Assembly: GCF_002410825.1 (NCBI RefSeq)
Contig: NZ_DHOS01000032.1
Location: forward strand, 114,144 to 178,143
Reading direction: 5' to 3'
DNA from: Proteiniphilum sp. UBA5384
GTDB lineage: Bacteria > Bacteroidota > Bacteroidia > Bacteroidales > Dysgonomonadaceae
Length of the DNA: 64,000 nucleotides
Made by a program: the position numbers and the translations under genes. This document shows positions 1 to 9,384 of this stretch, in pieces; positions within the stretch are counted from its first letter, which is position 1, and each line of letters begins with the position of its first letter. A model generated the notes under the pieces. The model saw only the letters and a program-made list of their open reading frames with translations. It was not told the DNA's origin and searched no databases.

Positions 1-87
1 CGATACCATGAGCGCCATGTGCGGCTTGCTTCCTCCGCGTGGAAACAGGAAATTGACCTCCCCAATATCACCGTATATGTATTTCAT
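1..87 (-). CDS. 5' part of a PemK/MazF-like toxin gene (cut by window edge)
   Basis: The ATG is at 87-85 and 29 codons run off the left edge. The visible N-terminus has the spacing G-D-I, then V-x-F-x-F, then G-S-K, then A-L-x-V-S, which resembles the start of PemK/MazF-type mRNA interferases (GDIVLVxFPF...SKxRPALVVS). In known members the toxin cleaves mRNA and is neutralised by a small antitoxin encoded just upstream. Here the start codon overlaps the TGA that closes the reading frame of a probable decayed antitoxin at 84-296. Only 29 residues are visible, so the family call is an inference and the gene may itself be inactive. Confidence 0.42.
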   Translation of the reverse strand, partial: MKYIYGDIGEVNFLFPRGGSKPHMALMVS

Positions 88-296
88 AGGTATTTCTCTG
101 TATTATTAGCCATAGACCGGCGGAAATGATCGAAAAGGCGACCTGCCTTTCTTTCGTTACTTCGGGAGACGTGTATGCAGCTTTTATGGCTTCCTCCGAT
201 TCATGGAGAATCACTACTTTTGATGATTATACAGCATGGACAAAACCTTTTCCCCTGTTCGGAACGTTCGCCAATAGTTACAGTATAAGTTGCCAT
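84..296 (-). pseudogene. Probable decayed antitoxin upstream of the PemK-like toxin
   Basis: From the ATG at 296 the frame reads MATYTVTIGERSEQGK, which matches the opening of a common Bacteroidetes antitoxin type (MxTYTVTINERTxxGK). It then stops early, after 31 residues, at about 201-203. Dropping one base in the A-run near 248 opens a second frame with an antitoxin-like charged stretch (ESEEAIKAAY), but that frame has its own TAA shortly after the junction. The original frame resumes near the end and closes with a TGA that overlaps the toxin ATG, as expected for a translationally coupled pair. The simplest reading is an antitoxin broken by at least one frameshift and one nonsense change. 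A sequencing error cannot be excluded. Confidence 0.33.
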
Positions 297-554
297 ACGA
301 ATAAAATAAATATTGATGTTATACGTAAAGGTAAGAATAATAGATGAAATACAATAAAAACATAAACACAATGAAATTAAAAACAATTCTTACTTACAGG
401 ATTAAACCTTGGTGCCTGCTTAGTTACGGCGCAAACCTATATTTACAGTAATGAACTATCTTATTAACTCTTAAGAATATAAAACCCCTCATCCGTATCA
501 AATATCTTAGTCCTTATATCATTCCAAACGAGTTACAGAATGATAATAATGTTT

Positions 555-562
555 TAACTTTG
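555..562 (+). promoter_or_regulatory. Bacteroidetes -7 box (TAACTTTG) for the first rhamnosidase
   Basis: TAACTTTG fits the Bacteroidetes sigma-ABfr -7 consensus TAnnTTTG and lies 57 bases before the ATG at 620. No clean TTTG -33 element is visible 19-21 bases upstream, so the call rests on the -7 box and position. Confidence 0.42.
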
Positions 563-619
563 TAAGATTGAGTTTTATGTGCCGAAATTAAGTAACAATA
601 TCATCATACAAAAAGCAAC

Positions 620-3340
620 ATGCCTTTATTGAACCTGCTAACCATTTCACACAAGTTTCTAAAGCCGGGAATTTTAATTACCCTGCTCATCTCTATGATC
701 TGTACTCATGACACAGCATATGGGAATAACCCTCATCAATTCAGAATCATAAACCCCACTTGTGACTATCAACAAGAACCTCTGTTGGTGTCCGCCAAAC
801 CTCGCTTTGGATGGAAACTACAATCCGAGAAGCAGGACGTAAGCCAGTCTGCCTACACCATAGAGGTATATACCCATGTCAATGGGAAGGAGGTGAAAAT
901 ATGGGATTCGGGAAAAGTGCAATCCAATCTGAACCAACGGGTGCAATATAACGGGTCACAAATGCTGGAACCGGGGACAGCCTATCTATGGAGAGTCAAG
1001 GTATGGGACTCTGACAATAATGCTTCAGCATGGAGTGAGATGCACAGATTCCGGATCGCCCCATCGGATATAGGGTTAGATGCCAAATGGATCGGAGCGA
1101 TCGACAGGAAAGACGCCCATATCCCAGAAGGAAGAAATTACCATGGATTGTCCATTTCCTCCGAGGCAGGAAAAAAATGGCAAGATACCCATCCACTTTC
1201 CAGAAGGAGCATCTACCTGAGAAAAGATTTTCCGGTCAGCAAGAAAATTAAAGACGCAATCGTCGATATCAGCGGATTGGGGCATTATGAGCTGTCGCTG
1301 AACGGTGAAAAAGTGGGGGATTCCCAATTTGACCCGATGTGGAGTGATTATGACAAGACAATCTATTATAATGCCTATGATATAACTGATGCCCTGCAAC
1401 AAAACAATACAATCGGGGTATTACTGGGTAATGGATTTTTTAATCAGCAAGGCGGGCGCTATGTAAAAATGCAGGTAAGCTTTGGACCTCCCACCCTCTT
1501 TTTTAAATTGCATATCACTTATGAGGATGGTACAAGCCAGGAAATTGCCTCGGACGAAAGCTGGAAATATTCCTTAAGTCCTCTCGTATTCAATGACATG
1601 TATGGCGGTGAGGATTATGATGCAAGATTAGAGCAGAAAGGATGGGACAGCTATGGGTTCAACCAGTCAGATTGGCAGCCGGCAGTGGTACAAAGTACCC
1701 CGAATGGCCGACTGACACCACAAACAACCACCTCCGTCAAAATAATGGAAACCTATTTGCCTAAATCGGTAAAAAAGGTGGGGGATGCCCATGTCTTCGA
1801 TATGGGACAAAACCTGTCAGGTTTTCCGGAGATCAAAGTTTCAGGAAAACCGGGCGACAAGGTGAGATTAACAGTAGGTGAAAGGATTCACGAAGATGGC
1901 ACGGTAGACCAATCCCGATCGGGTTCGCCCTATTATTACGAATATATCTTGAAAGGAGATCCGGAGGAAGTCTGGCATCCCCGTTTCTCCTATTATGGTT
2001 ATAAATATATACAGATAGACGGAATTAAACCAAAAGAAATGCAATCCCATTTTGTATATAATTCGAGCACTCCGACAGGCCGTTTTCACTGTTCCAATGA
2101 AATATTCAATGAGACTCACCGGCTCATAGTGAATGCCATTAAAAGCAATATGCATGCTGTATTCACCGATTGTCCCCATCGTGAGAAATTAGGATGGCTA
2201 GAGCAATTGCATCTGAACGGTCCGGGATTATTCTATAATTTTGATCTGACGACATTCGTCCCGAAGATTATGCGGGATATACGTGACGCACAACTGCCAA
2301 ATGGATTGGTGCCTGATATTGCTCCGGAATATGTTGTTTTTGAAGGAGGCTTCCGTGACTCTCCCGAATGGGGAAGTGCTGCCGTTTTCCTGCCGTTTAT
2401 GTATTACCGGTTCTATGGGGATAATTCATTGATTAAGGAATACTACGACGTGATGAAAAGATATGTAGATTATCTCTCCACCACTGCGACCAACCATATT
2501 GTCTCCCACGGATTGGGTGACTGGTGCGATTACCGTAAGGACGAGCCTTATGGTCCTTCAAAAAACACGCCGGTATCGTTATCTGCCTCCACCCATTATT
2601 ATATGGTGATCGACTATCTGGCGCAAGCTGCTGAAATAACGAATAATCGCAACGATTTTACTTTTTATTCAAAACTAAGAAAGCAGGTAAAGGATGCTTT
2701 CAACAAAGAGTTTTTTGATGAAAACACCCGTCAATACGGTACGGGAAACCAGGCTTCGAATGCCATGCCGTTGTTCGCAGAGATTGTGGAGCATCAATAC
2801 AAACAAGCTGTATTGGACAATCTGGTGAGAGATATAGAGGAAAAAGGGTATCGGCTTTCCACGGGAGATGCCGGTAACAGGTACCTGTTCCAGACATTGG
2901 CTGATAACGGGCTGAACGAGATCATGTACAAGATGCATAATCACCGGGAAGTGCCGGGATACGGTTTCCAACTCCAATTCGGCATTACTACCCTTACTGA
3001 ACTGTGGGATCCGAGAGACGGTGCATCATGGAATCATTTCATGATGGGCCAGATTGAAGAATGGTTCTACAAATCGCTGGCAGGAATAACGGCAGAAGAT
3101 TATAGTGGGTTCCAAAACTTTGTGATTGCTCCCAAGCCGGTGGGGGATCTGAAATTTGTAGAGGCGTCTTACGAGACGTTGTACGGGACGATTTCCGTCA
3201 ACTGGAAAATCGATGGAGATCAATTCAAAATGGATATCTCTGTGCCTCCCAACTGCACGGCAAAAGTATATCTCCCTAAAGAAAGCAATTATAAATCAGT
3301 TGGGAGCGGGAGCCATTCGTTTATAACAACGGTATTTTGA
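620..3340 (+). CDS. Secreted alpha-L-rhamnosidase, GH78 (first of three)
   Basis: 906 residues. It hydrolyses terminal alpha-L-rhamnose from glycans by an inverting mechanism and is exported (hydrophobic segment at residues 15-35). An Ig/fn3-like N-terminal domain (about 40-150) is followed by the beta-sandwich rhamnosidase N-domains (about 180-460), the (alpha/alpha)6 catalytic barrel (about 465-800) and a C-terminal beta-sandwich. The catalytic block TDCPHREKLGW places Asp517 and Glu522 at conserved acidic positions, and Glu794 in TELW matches the conserved barrel glutamate of GH78. The third acidic position, usually GWxGD, is WLEQ here, unlike the two downstream paralogues. The length is normal for the family. 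A hairpin lies in the gap to the next rhamnosidase gene. Confidence 0.93.
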   Translation: MPLLNLLTISHKFLKPGILITLLISMICTHDTAYGNNPHQFRIINPTCDYQQEPLLVSAKPRFGWKLQSEKQDVSQSAYTIEVYTHVNGKEVKIWDSGKVQSNLNQRVQYNGSQMLEPGTAYLWRVKVWDSDNNASAWSEMHRFRIAPSDIGLDAKWIGAIDRKDAHIPEGRNYHGLSISSEAGKKWQDTHPLSRRSIYLRKDFPVSKKIKDAIVDISGLGHYELSLNGEKVGDSQFDPMWSDYDKTIYYNAYDITDALQQNNTIGVLLGNGFFNQQGGRYVKMQVSFGPPTLFFKLHITYEDGTSQEIASDESWKYSLSPLVFNDMYGGEDYDARLEQKGWDSYGFNQSDWQPAVVQSTPNGRLTPQTTTSVKIMETYLPKSVKKVGDAHVFDMGQNLSGFPEIKVSGKPGDKVRLTVGERIHEDGTVDQSRSGSPYYYEYILKGDPEEVWHPRFSYYGYKYIQIDGIKPKEMQSHFVYNSSTPTGRFHCSNEIFNETHRLIVNAIKSNMHAVFTDCPHREKLGWLEQLHLNGPGLFYNFDLTTFVPKIMRDIRDAQLPNGLVPDIAPEYVVFEGGFRDSPEWGSAAVFLPFMYYRFYGDNSLIKEYYDVMKRYVDYLSTTATNHIVSHGLGDWCDYRKDEPYGPSKNTPVSLSASTHYYMVIDYLAQAAEITNNRNDFTFYSKLRKQVKDAFNKEFFDENTRQYGTGNQASNAMPLFAEIVEHQYKQAVLDNLVRDIEEKGYRLSTGDAGNRYLFQTLADNGLNEIMYKMHNHREVPGYGFQLQFGITTLTELWDPRDGASWNHFMMGQIEEWFYKSLAGITAEDYSGFQNFVIAPKPVGDLKFVEASYETLYGTISVNWKIDGDQFKMDISVPPNCTAKVYLPKESNYKSVGSGSHSFITTVF

Positions 3341-3369
3341 TGTGCTGATTAGATGTTTTTTAGTATGAT

Positions 3370-3406
3370 GATTTACTTGATTAATAAATTCATCAATCAG
3401 TAAATC
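3370..3406 (+). other. Intergenic hairpin between the first two rhamnosidase genes
   Basis: GATTTACTTGAT (3370-3381) is followed by ATCAGTAAATC (3396-3406), an inverted repeat with one unpaired base. There is no clear T-tract after it. It may be a weak terminator or an mRNA-stabilising stem. Confidence 0.35.
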
Positions 3407-3510
3407 GTTCTTGGTCTACCCTGAAACAGTTTTTTATTATGGTAAAATTGTATAGATACTTCATCCTAATTATACTCCTCTTGTTCAGCTATTTTGCAAA
3501 TAGTAAACAA

Positions 3511-6297
3511 ATGAAACGAATATTCTTTTTTCTGACTGTATTCATATTCACCGCCATAACGGCTTGGGGAAGCAAACCTCCATCATCGGTAATCCCTGTC
3601 AACCTCACCTGCGAATACCTGACCAATCCGACCGGACTGAATGTACCCCATCCTCGTTTCAGCTGGACACTGCAGCCAACTGACGATTCCGCATACGGTC
3701 AGCGGCAAACGGCATACCGTATTTTGATTGGCAGTTCAAAACAAAAAAAGGCTGACAATTTTGGTGATATGTGGGACAGCGGATGGATAGAGTCGGATAA
3801 TATGCAACTGATTGAATACGGAGGCAAACCGTTGCAATCCGATCAAAAATATTTTTGGACAGTAGCCGTAAAGGATGAAAAGGGGAATGAATCTGTGTAC
3901 GCCAAACCGGCTGAATGGAGTACGGGGTTATTCACACAGGAGGAGTGGACGGCAAAGTGGATCGGCACGGACGAAGCTTACAACCCGGCAGAAGGGCCTA
4001 ACAAGATGCCGGATCCCTGGTTCCGGAAAACTTTCAATGTAAAGGAAAAACCTACTAAGGCCACACTCTTTGTGGCATCAGTAGGATACCATGAAGTATA
4101 TGTCAACGGAAAGAAGATAGATGATCACGTGCTTGCCCCAGCGGCCACGGATCATACCAAGCGGGCACGGTATATCGCTTATGATATTGCTCCGGCACTT
4201 ACTTCCGGCAAAAACGTCATTGTGTTATGGGTGGGAACTTCATGGTCCATTTTCGGTCCCTATGCCACTTCCGACAAACCCCGCACCCCTCTTGTAATTG
4301 CACAAACAGATATTTGGGCAAGGAATGGTCAAAAGCTCACAAGGATTGCCACCGACGAGTCGTGGAAAACTCATCCGAGTCCCAATAGGCTGACCGGCAA
4401 TTGGGGATTTGGCGTAGGCGGTTATGGAGGCGAGATCTGGGATGCCCGCAAAGAAGTGAAAGGATGGAATCTCACAACCCTCGACGACCACAACTGGAAA
4501 AAAGCTACAGTATATACGCCGGCATTGGAACTATCAGCACAACAAGTGGAGACCAATAAACTGATGGATGAGATTCATCCCATCTCCATCGAATCTCGTC
4601 CGGATGGCACTTACCGCGTGGATATGGGAGTGAACTTCGCGGGATGGACACGGATTTCCCTACAGGGCAATCCCGGTGATACCATCCGGTTTCTTTTTTC
4701 GGAACGGGAGCAGGATGATATGACGTTCGGGCTGATGAATGCTTATGTAATTGGCGCTTCCGGAAAAGGCACCTTTGAAAACCGTTTCAATTATAGTTCC
4801 GGCAGGTGGATCACCATCAAGGGGTTAAAATCGGCACCCCAAAAAGAAGATATCAAAGGGTGGATGATACGTACCGCTTTCGATGAAACTACCCGCTTCG
4901 AGTGCTCCGATCCTTTGCAAAACTGGATATACAATACCGTAAAATGGACTTTCGAAAACCTATCACTGGGTGGATTTATCGTCGACTGCCCACAACGCGA
5001 ACGGTTCGGCTATGGTGGTGATGCACATGCCACTTCCGAAACCGGCCTGTTCAATTACAAATTAGGGGCGTTCTATACCAAATGGCTGGAAGATTGGCGC
5101 GATGTACAGGGATCGGAGCCCATGACGGGCAATATGAACGATCCGGAGTGGGCGCGCAAGCAGGAAGGAAGCGGAAGAATATTGGGTGGAGGCGTACTCC
5201 CGCAGAGTGCACCCACCTACCATGGTGGTGGCGGCCCGGCATGGGGAGGAATTGTGGTCACCCTCCCGTGGTTCATGTACCAATACCATGGAGACGTGCG
5301 GGTACTCGAAGATAATTTCGAAATGATTCAAGCATGGTTGGAATTCCTCAACACCCACGTAGAAAATGATATGCTCAAACGATACGGAGCACAATGGGAT
5401 TTTCTGGGCGACTGGCTCTGGCCGGGGGCCACATCACAGGGAATGAATAACAATTCCGATGAAAACTTGTTTTTCAACAACTGCTATTGGGTATATAACC
5501 TAAAAACGGCAGCGAAGATTGCAGCGGTAATTGGAAAAACCAAGGAGGCGGATCAATGGACACAACAGGCAGCACGTTCCTCCAAAGCCATTCATACAAG
5601 ATGGTACATTGCCGAGATACAAAACTACTCCGACAAGACAATGCGGAGCCTTGCCGCCGCCCTTTACGGTGATATCATGCCCGCTGAATTGAGACCCAAA
5701 GTGATGGAAAGTCTGGCAGAGGAGATACTGATCAACCAAAACAGACATATCGACGTGGGCATTACCGGTGGAGCGATGCTTTTCAAAGTATTGCGCGAAG
5801 AGGGTCGTGATGATCTTATCTACTCCATGACATCCCAGACCACCTATCCGAGTTGGGGGCTTATGCGGAAGAGTGGAGCCACCACCATCTGGGAGATGTG
5901 GGAAAAAGATCTTCCGGGACATTCACTATTGCACAGTTCCTATCTTTATCCCGGAGCCTGGTATATTGATGGAGTATCGGGAATCCGAAGGGATCCCGAT
6001 ATCCCCGGATTCCGAAAGTTTGTGGTAAAAGTTCCGAAATTCACAGAAACTCAAATATCACACGCAAAAGCGTCGTTCAATTCGCCGGCAGGATTGATCG
6101 AGTCATCATGGAAACGGGAAAACGGAAAAACAGAATTAAATGTAACGGTACCCCCTAATTGCACGGCAACCATCCTGTTTCCTGAGCACAATGGAAAAAC
6201 AGTTGATATAAATACTGATCACGCCAAAGAAACAGGTAGGAAAGACGGGTATATCCTGTTTGAAGTGCCGGCAGGAAAATACCGGTTTACAGATTAG
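3511..6297 (+). CDS. Secreted alpha-L-rhamnosidase, GH78 (second)
   Basis: I chose the ATG at 3511 because it opens directly into a compact signal peptide (MKRIFFFLTVFIFTAITAWG). An in-frame ATG at 3439 would add a second hydrophobic stretch in front of it. From 3511 the protein has 928 residues. The domain order is as in the first rhamnosidase: N-terminal fn3-like module starting with the PVNLTCEYLTNP stretch, beta-sandwich domains, then the catalytic barrel. The motif VDCPQRERFGYGGD supplies Asp492, Glu497 and Asp504, and Glu795 lies in TTIWEMW. All four conserved GH78 acids are therefore present. It probably acts in the periplasm or at the surface on rhamnose-containing glycans. No SusC/D or rhamnose catabolic gene accompanies the trio here. 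Confidence 0.92.
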   Translation: MKRIFFFLTVFIFTAITAWGSKPPSSVIPVNLTCEYLTNPTGLNVPHPRFSWTLQPTDDSAYGQRQTAYRILIGSSKQKKADNFGDMWDSGWIESDNMQLIEYGGKPLQSDQKYFWTVAVKDEKGNESVYAKPAEWSTGLFTQEEWTAKWIGTDEAYNPAEGPNKMPDPWFRKTFNVKEKPTKATLFVASVGYHEVYVNGKKIDDHVLAPAATDHTKRARYIAYDIAPALTSGKNVIVLWVGTSWSIFGPYATSDKPRTPLVIAQTDIWARNGQKLTRIATDESWKTHPSPNRLTGNWGFGVGGYGGEIWDARKEVKGWNLTTLDDHNWKKATVYTPALELSAQQVETNKLMDEIHPISIESRPDGTYRVDMGVNFAGWTRISLQGNPGDTIRFLFSEREQDDMTFGLMNAYVIGASGKGTFENRFNYSSGRWITIKGLKSAPQKEDIKGWMIRTAFDETTRFECSDPLQNWIYNTVKWTFENLSLGGFIVDCPQRERFGYGGDAHATSETGLFNYKLGAFYTKWLEDWRDVQGSEPMTGNMNDPEWARKQEGSGRILGGGVLPQSAPTYHGGGGPAWGGIVVTLPWFMYQYHGDVRVLEDNFEMIQAWLEFLNTHVENDMLKRYGAQWDFLGDWLWPGATSQGMNNNSDENLFFNNCYWVYNLKTAAKIAAVIGKTKEADQWTQQAARSSKAIHTRWYIAEIQNYSDKTMRSLAAALYGDIMPAELRPKVMESLAEEILINQNRHIDVGITGGAMLFKVLREEGRDDLIYSMTSQTTYPSWGLMRKSGATTIWEMWEKDLPGHSLLHSSYLYPGAWYIDGVSGIRRDPDIPGFRKFVVKVPKFTETQISHAKASFNSPAGLIESSWKRENGKTELNVTVPPNCTATILFPEHNGKTVDINTDHAKETGRKDGYILFEVPAGKYRFTD

Positions 6298-6311
6298 ATA
6301 ATGTCTTCGGA

Positions 6312-6366
6312 GATAGTGCGCTTTGCATGATATTGCACTACGTTCGATAGTGTGCTTTACACGATA
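6312..6366 (+). repeat. Short direct repeat (two 21-bp near-copies)
   Basis: Two 21-base near-identical units sit at 6312-6332 and 6346-6366, 34 bases apart, with three differences (GATAGTGYGC...GATA). A partial inverted copy (GCACTA) lies between them. They occupy the gap before the third rhamnosidase gene. They could be a regulator site or a decayed repeat element. Confidence 0.45.
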
Positions 6367-6452
6367 AGTGATAGAAATGACTAAGTTTTCAGCCCATCGA
6401 TTGGGCTCTTAGCTATTGATTATAAAATCTTTACTCTTTATTCTTTATAAAA

Positions 6453-9176
6453 ATGAAACACGCTTATTTTTCAATTGTACTTATCCTGGCCGGAATCATG
6501 ACCGGATGTCAGGGAACAGCTGTCAAGATCGGTTCCCTAAAAGTGGAAATGCAGGAAAACCCACAGGGACTGGACACCTCAACTCCCCAGTTCTCGTGGC
6601 AAATCAGCTCAGCGCAACCCGATCTGCAACAGGAAGCCTATCAGATTCAGGTCGCAGGATCGGAGCAGGACCTAAAAAAAGGGAACAACCTGTTATGGGA
6701 TTCCGGGATCGTATCAGATAATGAATCCATATTGATCCATTATAAAGGAAATGCACTCTCTCCAAGAGAAGTCTATTACTGGCGGGTAAAAGTAATTACC
6801 AACCAGGGAGAAACAGCCTGGAGCAAAGTCAACCATTGGTCGATGGCATTGCCGGATATTACCGGCTGGAAAGCCAAATGGATCGGCGAAGACGCACTTT
6901 CGAATCCCGGCGAGACAGACAAGGGACACACCCGTCTGGCTGCCCGTTATCTAAGAAAACCGTTCGACAGTAAACAAAATGTGAAGCGTGCCATGCTCTA
7001 CATCTCGGGGCAGGGCGCCTATGAAGCTTATATCAACGAAAATCGTGTGTCGGACGATGTCCTCGCTCCAACGGTCTCATGGTATCCCCAAAAAGTATAC
7101 TATAATGTATATGATGTCACTCCACTTGTCAGGAAAAACGACAATCTATTGGCGGTAAAACTGGGAAGCGGCCGCTATTTCGGCATGCGGGACGGATGGA
7201 GTCTCATGTTCGGGTTACCACGCCTGCTGGCCCAATTGGAAATTGAATATGGCGACGGATCCACTGACGTCATCGTCAGCGACGAATCCTGGAAGGTCAC
7301 CTCTCAAGGCCCCATCATTACCAATAATGAATTCGACGGCGAAGAATATGATGCCCGTTTAAAATTGGACGGATGGAACAAAGGTCAATATGATGACACA
7401 GCATGGAAACAAGCTGATATCATGGTTGCCCCGGAGGGTACACTCGTTGCACAACCTAATCCCAACATCCGGGTGCAGGAAGAACTGACACCGGTAGCCA
7501 TCACCAAACTCATCGACGGGAAATTTATCCTCGATATGGGTCAGAACATGGTCGGCTGGATAAAGATCAACCGGTTGAAAGGGAAAAAGGATCAACCTAT
7601 CACCATGCGGTTCGCGGAATTGCTCAATCCCGACGGCACACTCTATATGGCTAACCTAAGGAGCGCAAAGGTGACCGATATTTATACTCCCGCACAAGAT
7701 GGGGATTTCAGTTGGGAGCCATCTTTCGTCTTCCACGGATTCCGCTTCGTGGAAATATCAGGATTGGATTACCAACCGGCATTATCCGATTTCACAGGGA
7801 AGGTGATCTATGACCTGATGGAAACGACCGGACAATTTGAAACATCCGACGAAACCATCAACCAGATATTCAAAAATGCCTATTGGGGTATCCGTGGAAA
7901 TTACCGGGGCATGCCCACCGACTGTCCGCAACGCGACGAACGCCAGGGATGGATGGGCGACCGGGTGACCGGATGTTTCGGAGAGGCATTCGTGTTCGAC
8001 AATGCCCTCCTGTATAGCAAATGGTTACAAGATGTGGAGGATTCTCAAAGTCCCGAAGGCAGTATCTCCGTGGTCTCCCCACGCTACTGGACTATCTATA
8101 ATGACGATGTGACCTGGCCGGCCGCCTATTTCTACACTGCAAAAATGTTATGGCAACAATATGGCGACACTGCACCGATCAAGAAGCACTACCCTTCCAT
8201 GAAACGTTATCTGGAACGTATTCAACAAGTATCGATGCAGGATTATATTGTCACGAAAGATACTTATGGCGATTGGTGTATGCCGCCCGAATCGCAGGAA
8301 CTCATCCACTCGCAAGACCCCACCCGGAAAACGGCCGGCGCCATACTCAGTTCCACCATGTATTACAGCCTGTTAGGTCTGATGAGTGAATTTGCCCTGC
8401 TCACCGGAAATGAAAAGGATATTGCTGGGTACGAAGAGTTGGCATCCAAAATCAAGGAAGCCTATAATACCCGTTTTTTTAATGCAGACTCCGCCCTCTA
8501 TGACAACAATACCGTCACGGCCAATATACTTTCACTGCGTTTGGGATTGGTACCGGAAGGATATGCACAAAAGGTGTTCGACAATATCGTACGTAAAACC
8601 GAAGTAGATTTCAACGGACATGTAAGCACAGGCGTTTTGGGCATACAACACCTTATGCGGGGTCTTACAGAGCATGGAAATGTAGACCTGGCTTACAAGA
8701 TCGCCTCTAACCGTACCTATCCCAGCTGGGGATATATGATTGAAAAAGGTGCAACCACCATCTGGGAACTATGGAATGGCGATACGGCCGATCCTGCGAT
8801 GAATTCCGCCAATCATGTCATGCTACTGGGCGACCTGCTAATCTGGTTTTACGAGGATTTGGCAGGCATCAAAAACCATCCTCAAAGCATCGCTTATAAA
8901 AAACTGCTGATGGAACCGAAATTTCCCGAAGGATTGTCGCACGTAAAAGCTTCCTATAAATCGGTTTACGGAGAGGTAAAAAGCGAATGGAAAAAGGGAA
9001 ACGGCACATTCCTCTGGGATATCACCATTCCGGGGAACAGTTCGGCCATTATCAGGTTACCGAAAGAACTGAACGTGTCGAAACCATCCGGGAATGGTGT
9101 GAGAAACGTTACCGAAACAGAAACCGGAATTGAAATAGAAGTAGGATCCGGGAACTATCGATTATCAAACTTATAA
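6453..9176 (+). CDS. Alpha-L-rhamnosidase lipoprotein, GH78 (third)
   Basis: 907 residues. The N-terminus is a lipoprotein signal (LAGIMTGC, Cys19), so this copy is membrane-anchored, unlike its two neighbours. Domains follow the GH78 plan: fn3-like module (about 25-140), beta-sandwich domains, (alpha/alpha)6 barrel and C-terminal sandwich. The canonical block TDCPQRDERQGWMGD gives Asp490, Glu496 and Asp503, and the conserved barrel glutamate is Glu772 in TTIWELW. Different anchoring and divergent sequences suggest that the three paralogues handle different rhamnosyl linkages. It ends 130 bases before a strong hairpin terminator shared with the convergent MFS gene. Confidence 0.94.
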   Translation: MKHAYFSIVLILAGIMTGCQGTAVKIGSLKVEMQENPQGLDTSTPQFSWQISSAQPDLQQEAYQIQVAGSEQDLKKGNNLLWDSGIVSDNESILIHYKGNALSPREVYYWRVKVITNQGETAWSKVNHWSMALPDITGWKAKWIGEDALSNPGETDKGHTRLAARYLRKPFDSKQNVKRAMLYISGQGAYEAYINENRVSDDVLAPTVSWYPQKVYYNVYDVTPLVRKNDNLLAVKLGSGRYFGMRDGWSLMFGLPRLLAQLEIEYGDGSTDVIVSDESWKVTSQGPIITNNEFDGEEYDARLKLDGWNKGQYDDTAWKQADIMVAPEGTLVAQPNPNIRVQEELTPVAITKLIDGKFILDMGQNMVGWIKINRLKGKKDQPITMRFAELLNPDGTLYMANLRSAKVTDIYTPAQDGDFSWEPSFVFHGFRFVEISGLDYQPALSDFTGKVIYDLMETTGQFETSDETINQIFKNAYWGIRGNYRGMPTDCPQRDERQGWMGDRVTGCFGEAFVFDNALLYSKWLQDVEDSQSPEGSISVVSPRYWTIYNDDVTWPAAYFYTAKMLWQQYGDTAPIKKHYPSMKRYLERIQQVSMQDYIVTKDTYGDWCMPPESQELIHSQDPTRKTAGAILSSTMYYSLLGLMSEFALLTGNEKDIAGYEELASKIKEAYNTRFFNADSALYDNNTVTANILSLRLGLVPEGYAQKVFDNIVRKTEVDFNGHVSTGVLGIQHLMRGLTEHGNVDLAYKIASNRTYPSWGYMIEKGATTIWELWNGDTADPAMNSANHVMLLGDLLIWFYEDLAGIKNHPQSIAYKKLLMEPKFPEGLSHVKASYKSVYGEVKSEWKKGNGTFLWDITIPGNSSAIIRLPKELNVSKPSGNGVRNVTETETGIEIEVGSGNYRLSNL

Positions 9177-9306
9177 ACGGAGCTAAAGACCACTTAGGAA
9201 AATAGACACACAACCCATACTATTTCACCAGAAATAAAGATGTTACTACATTTATAGAGCAGGCGTTTTTTTGTGTGTGAATTATAAAATTCCGGAGTAG
9301 TAGAAA

Positions 9307-9336
9307 ATCCCGATAGGATTACAGTCCTATCGGGAT
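9307..9336. terminator. Two-way intrinsic terminator
   Basis: A perfect 12-bp stem, ATCCCGATAGGA (9307-9318) with TCCTATCGGGAT (9325-9336), closes a 6-base loop. It lies between the convergent rhamnosidase and MFS genes. On the minus strand it runs into TTTT, so termination of the long sialic-acid cluster is the clearest role. Confidence 0.8.
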
Positions 9337-9384
9337 ATAAAGAATCTGTATTTTCAGTACCTTCCAGATAAATCCGCTATTCTT

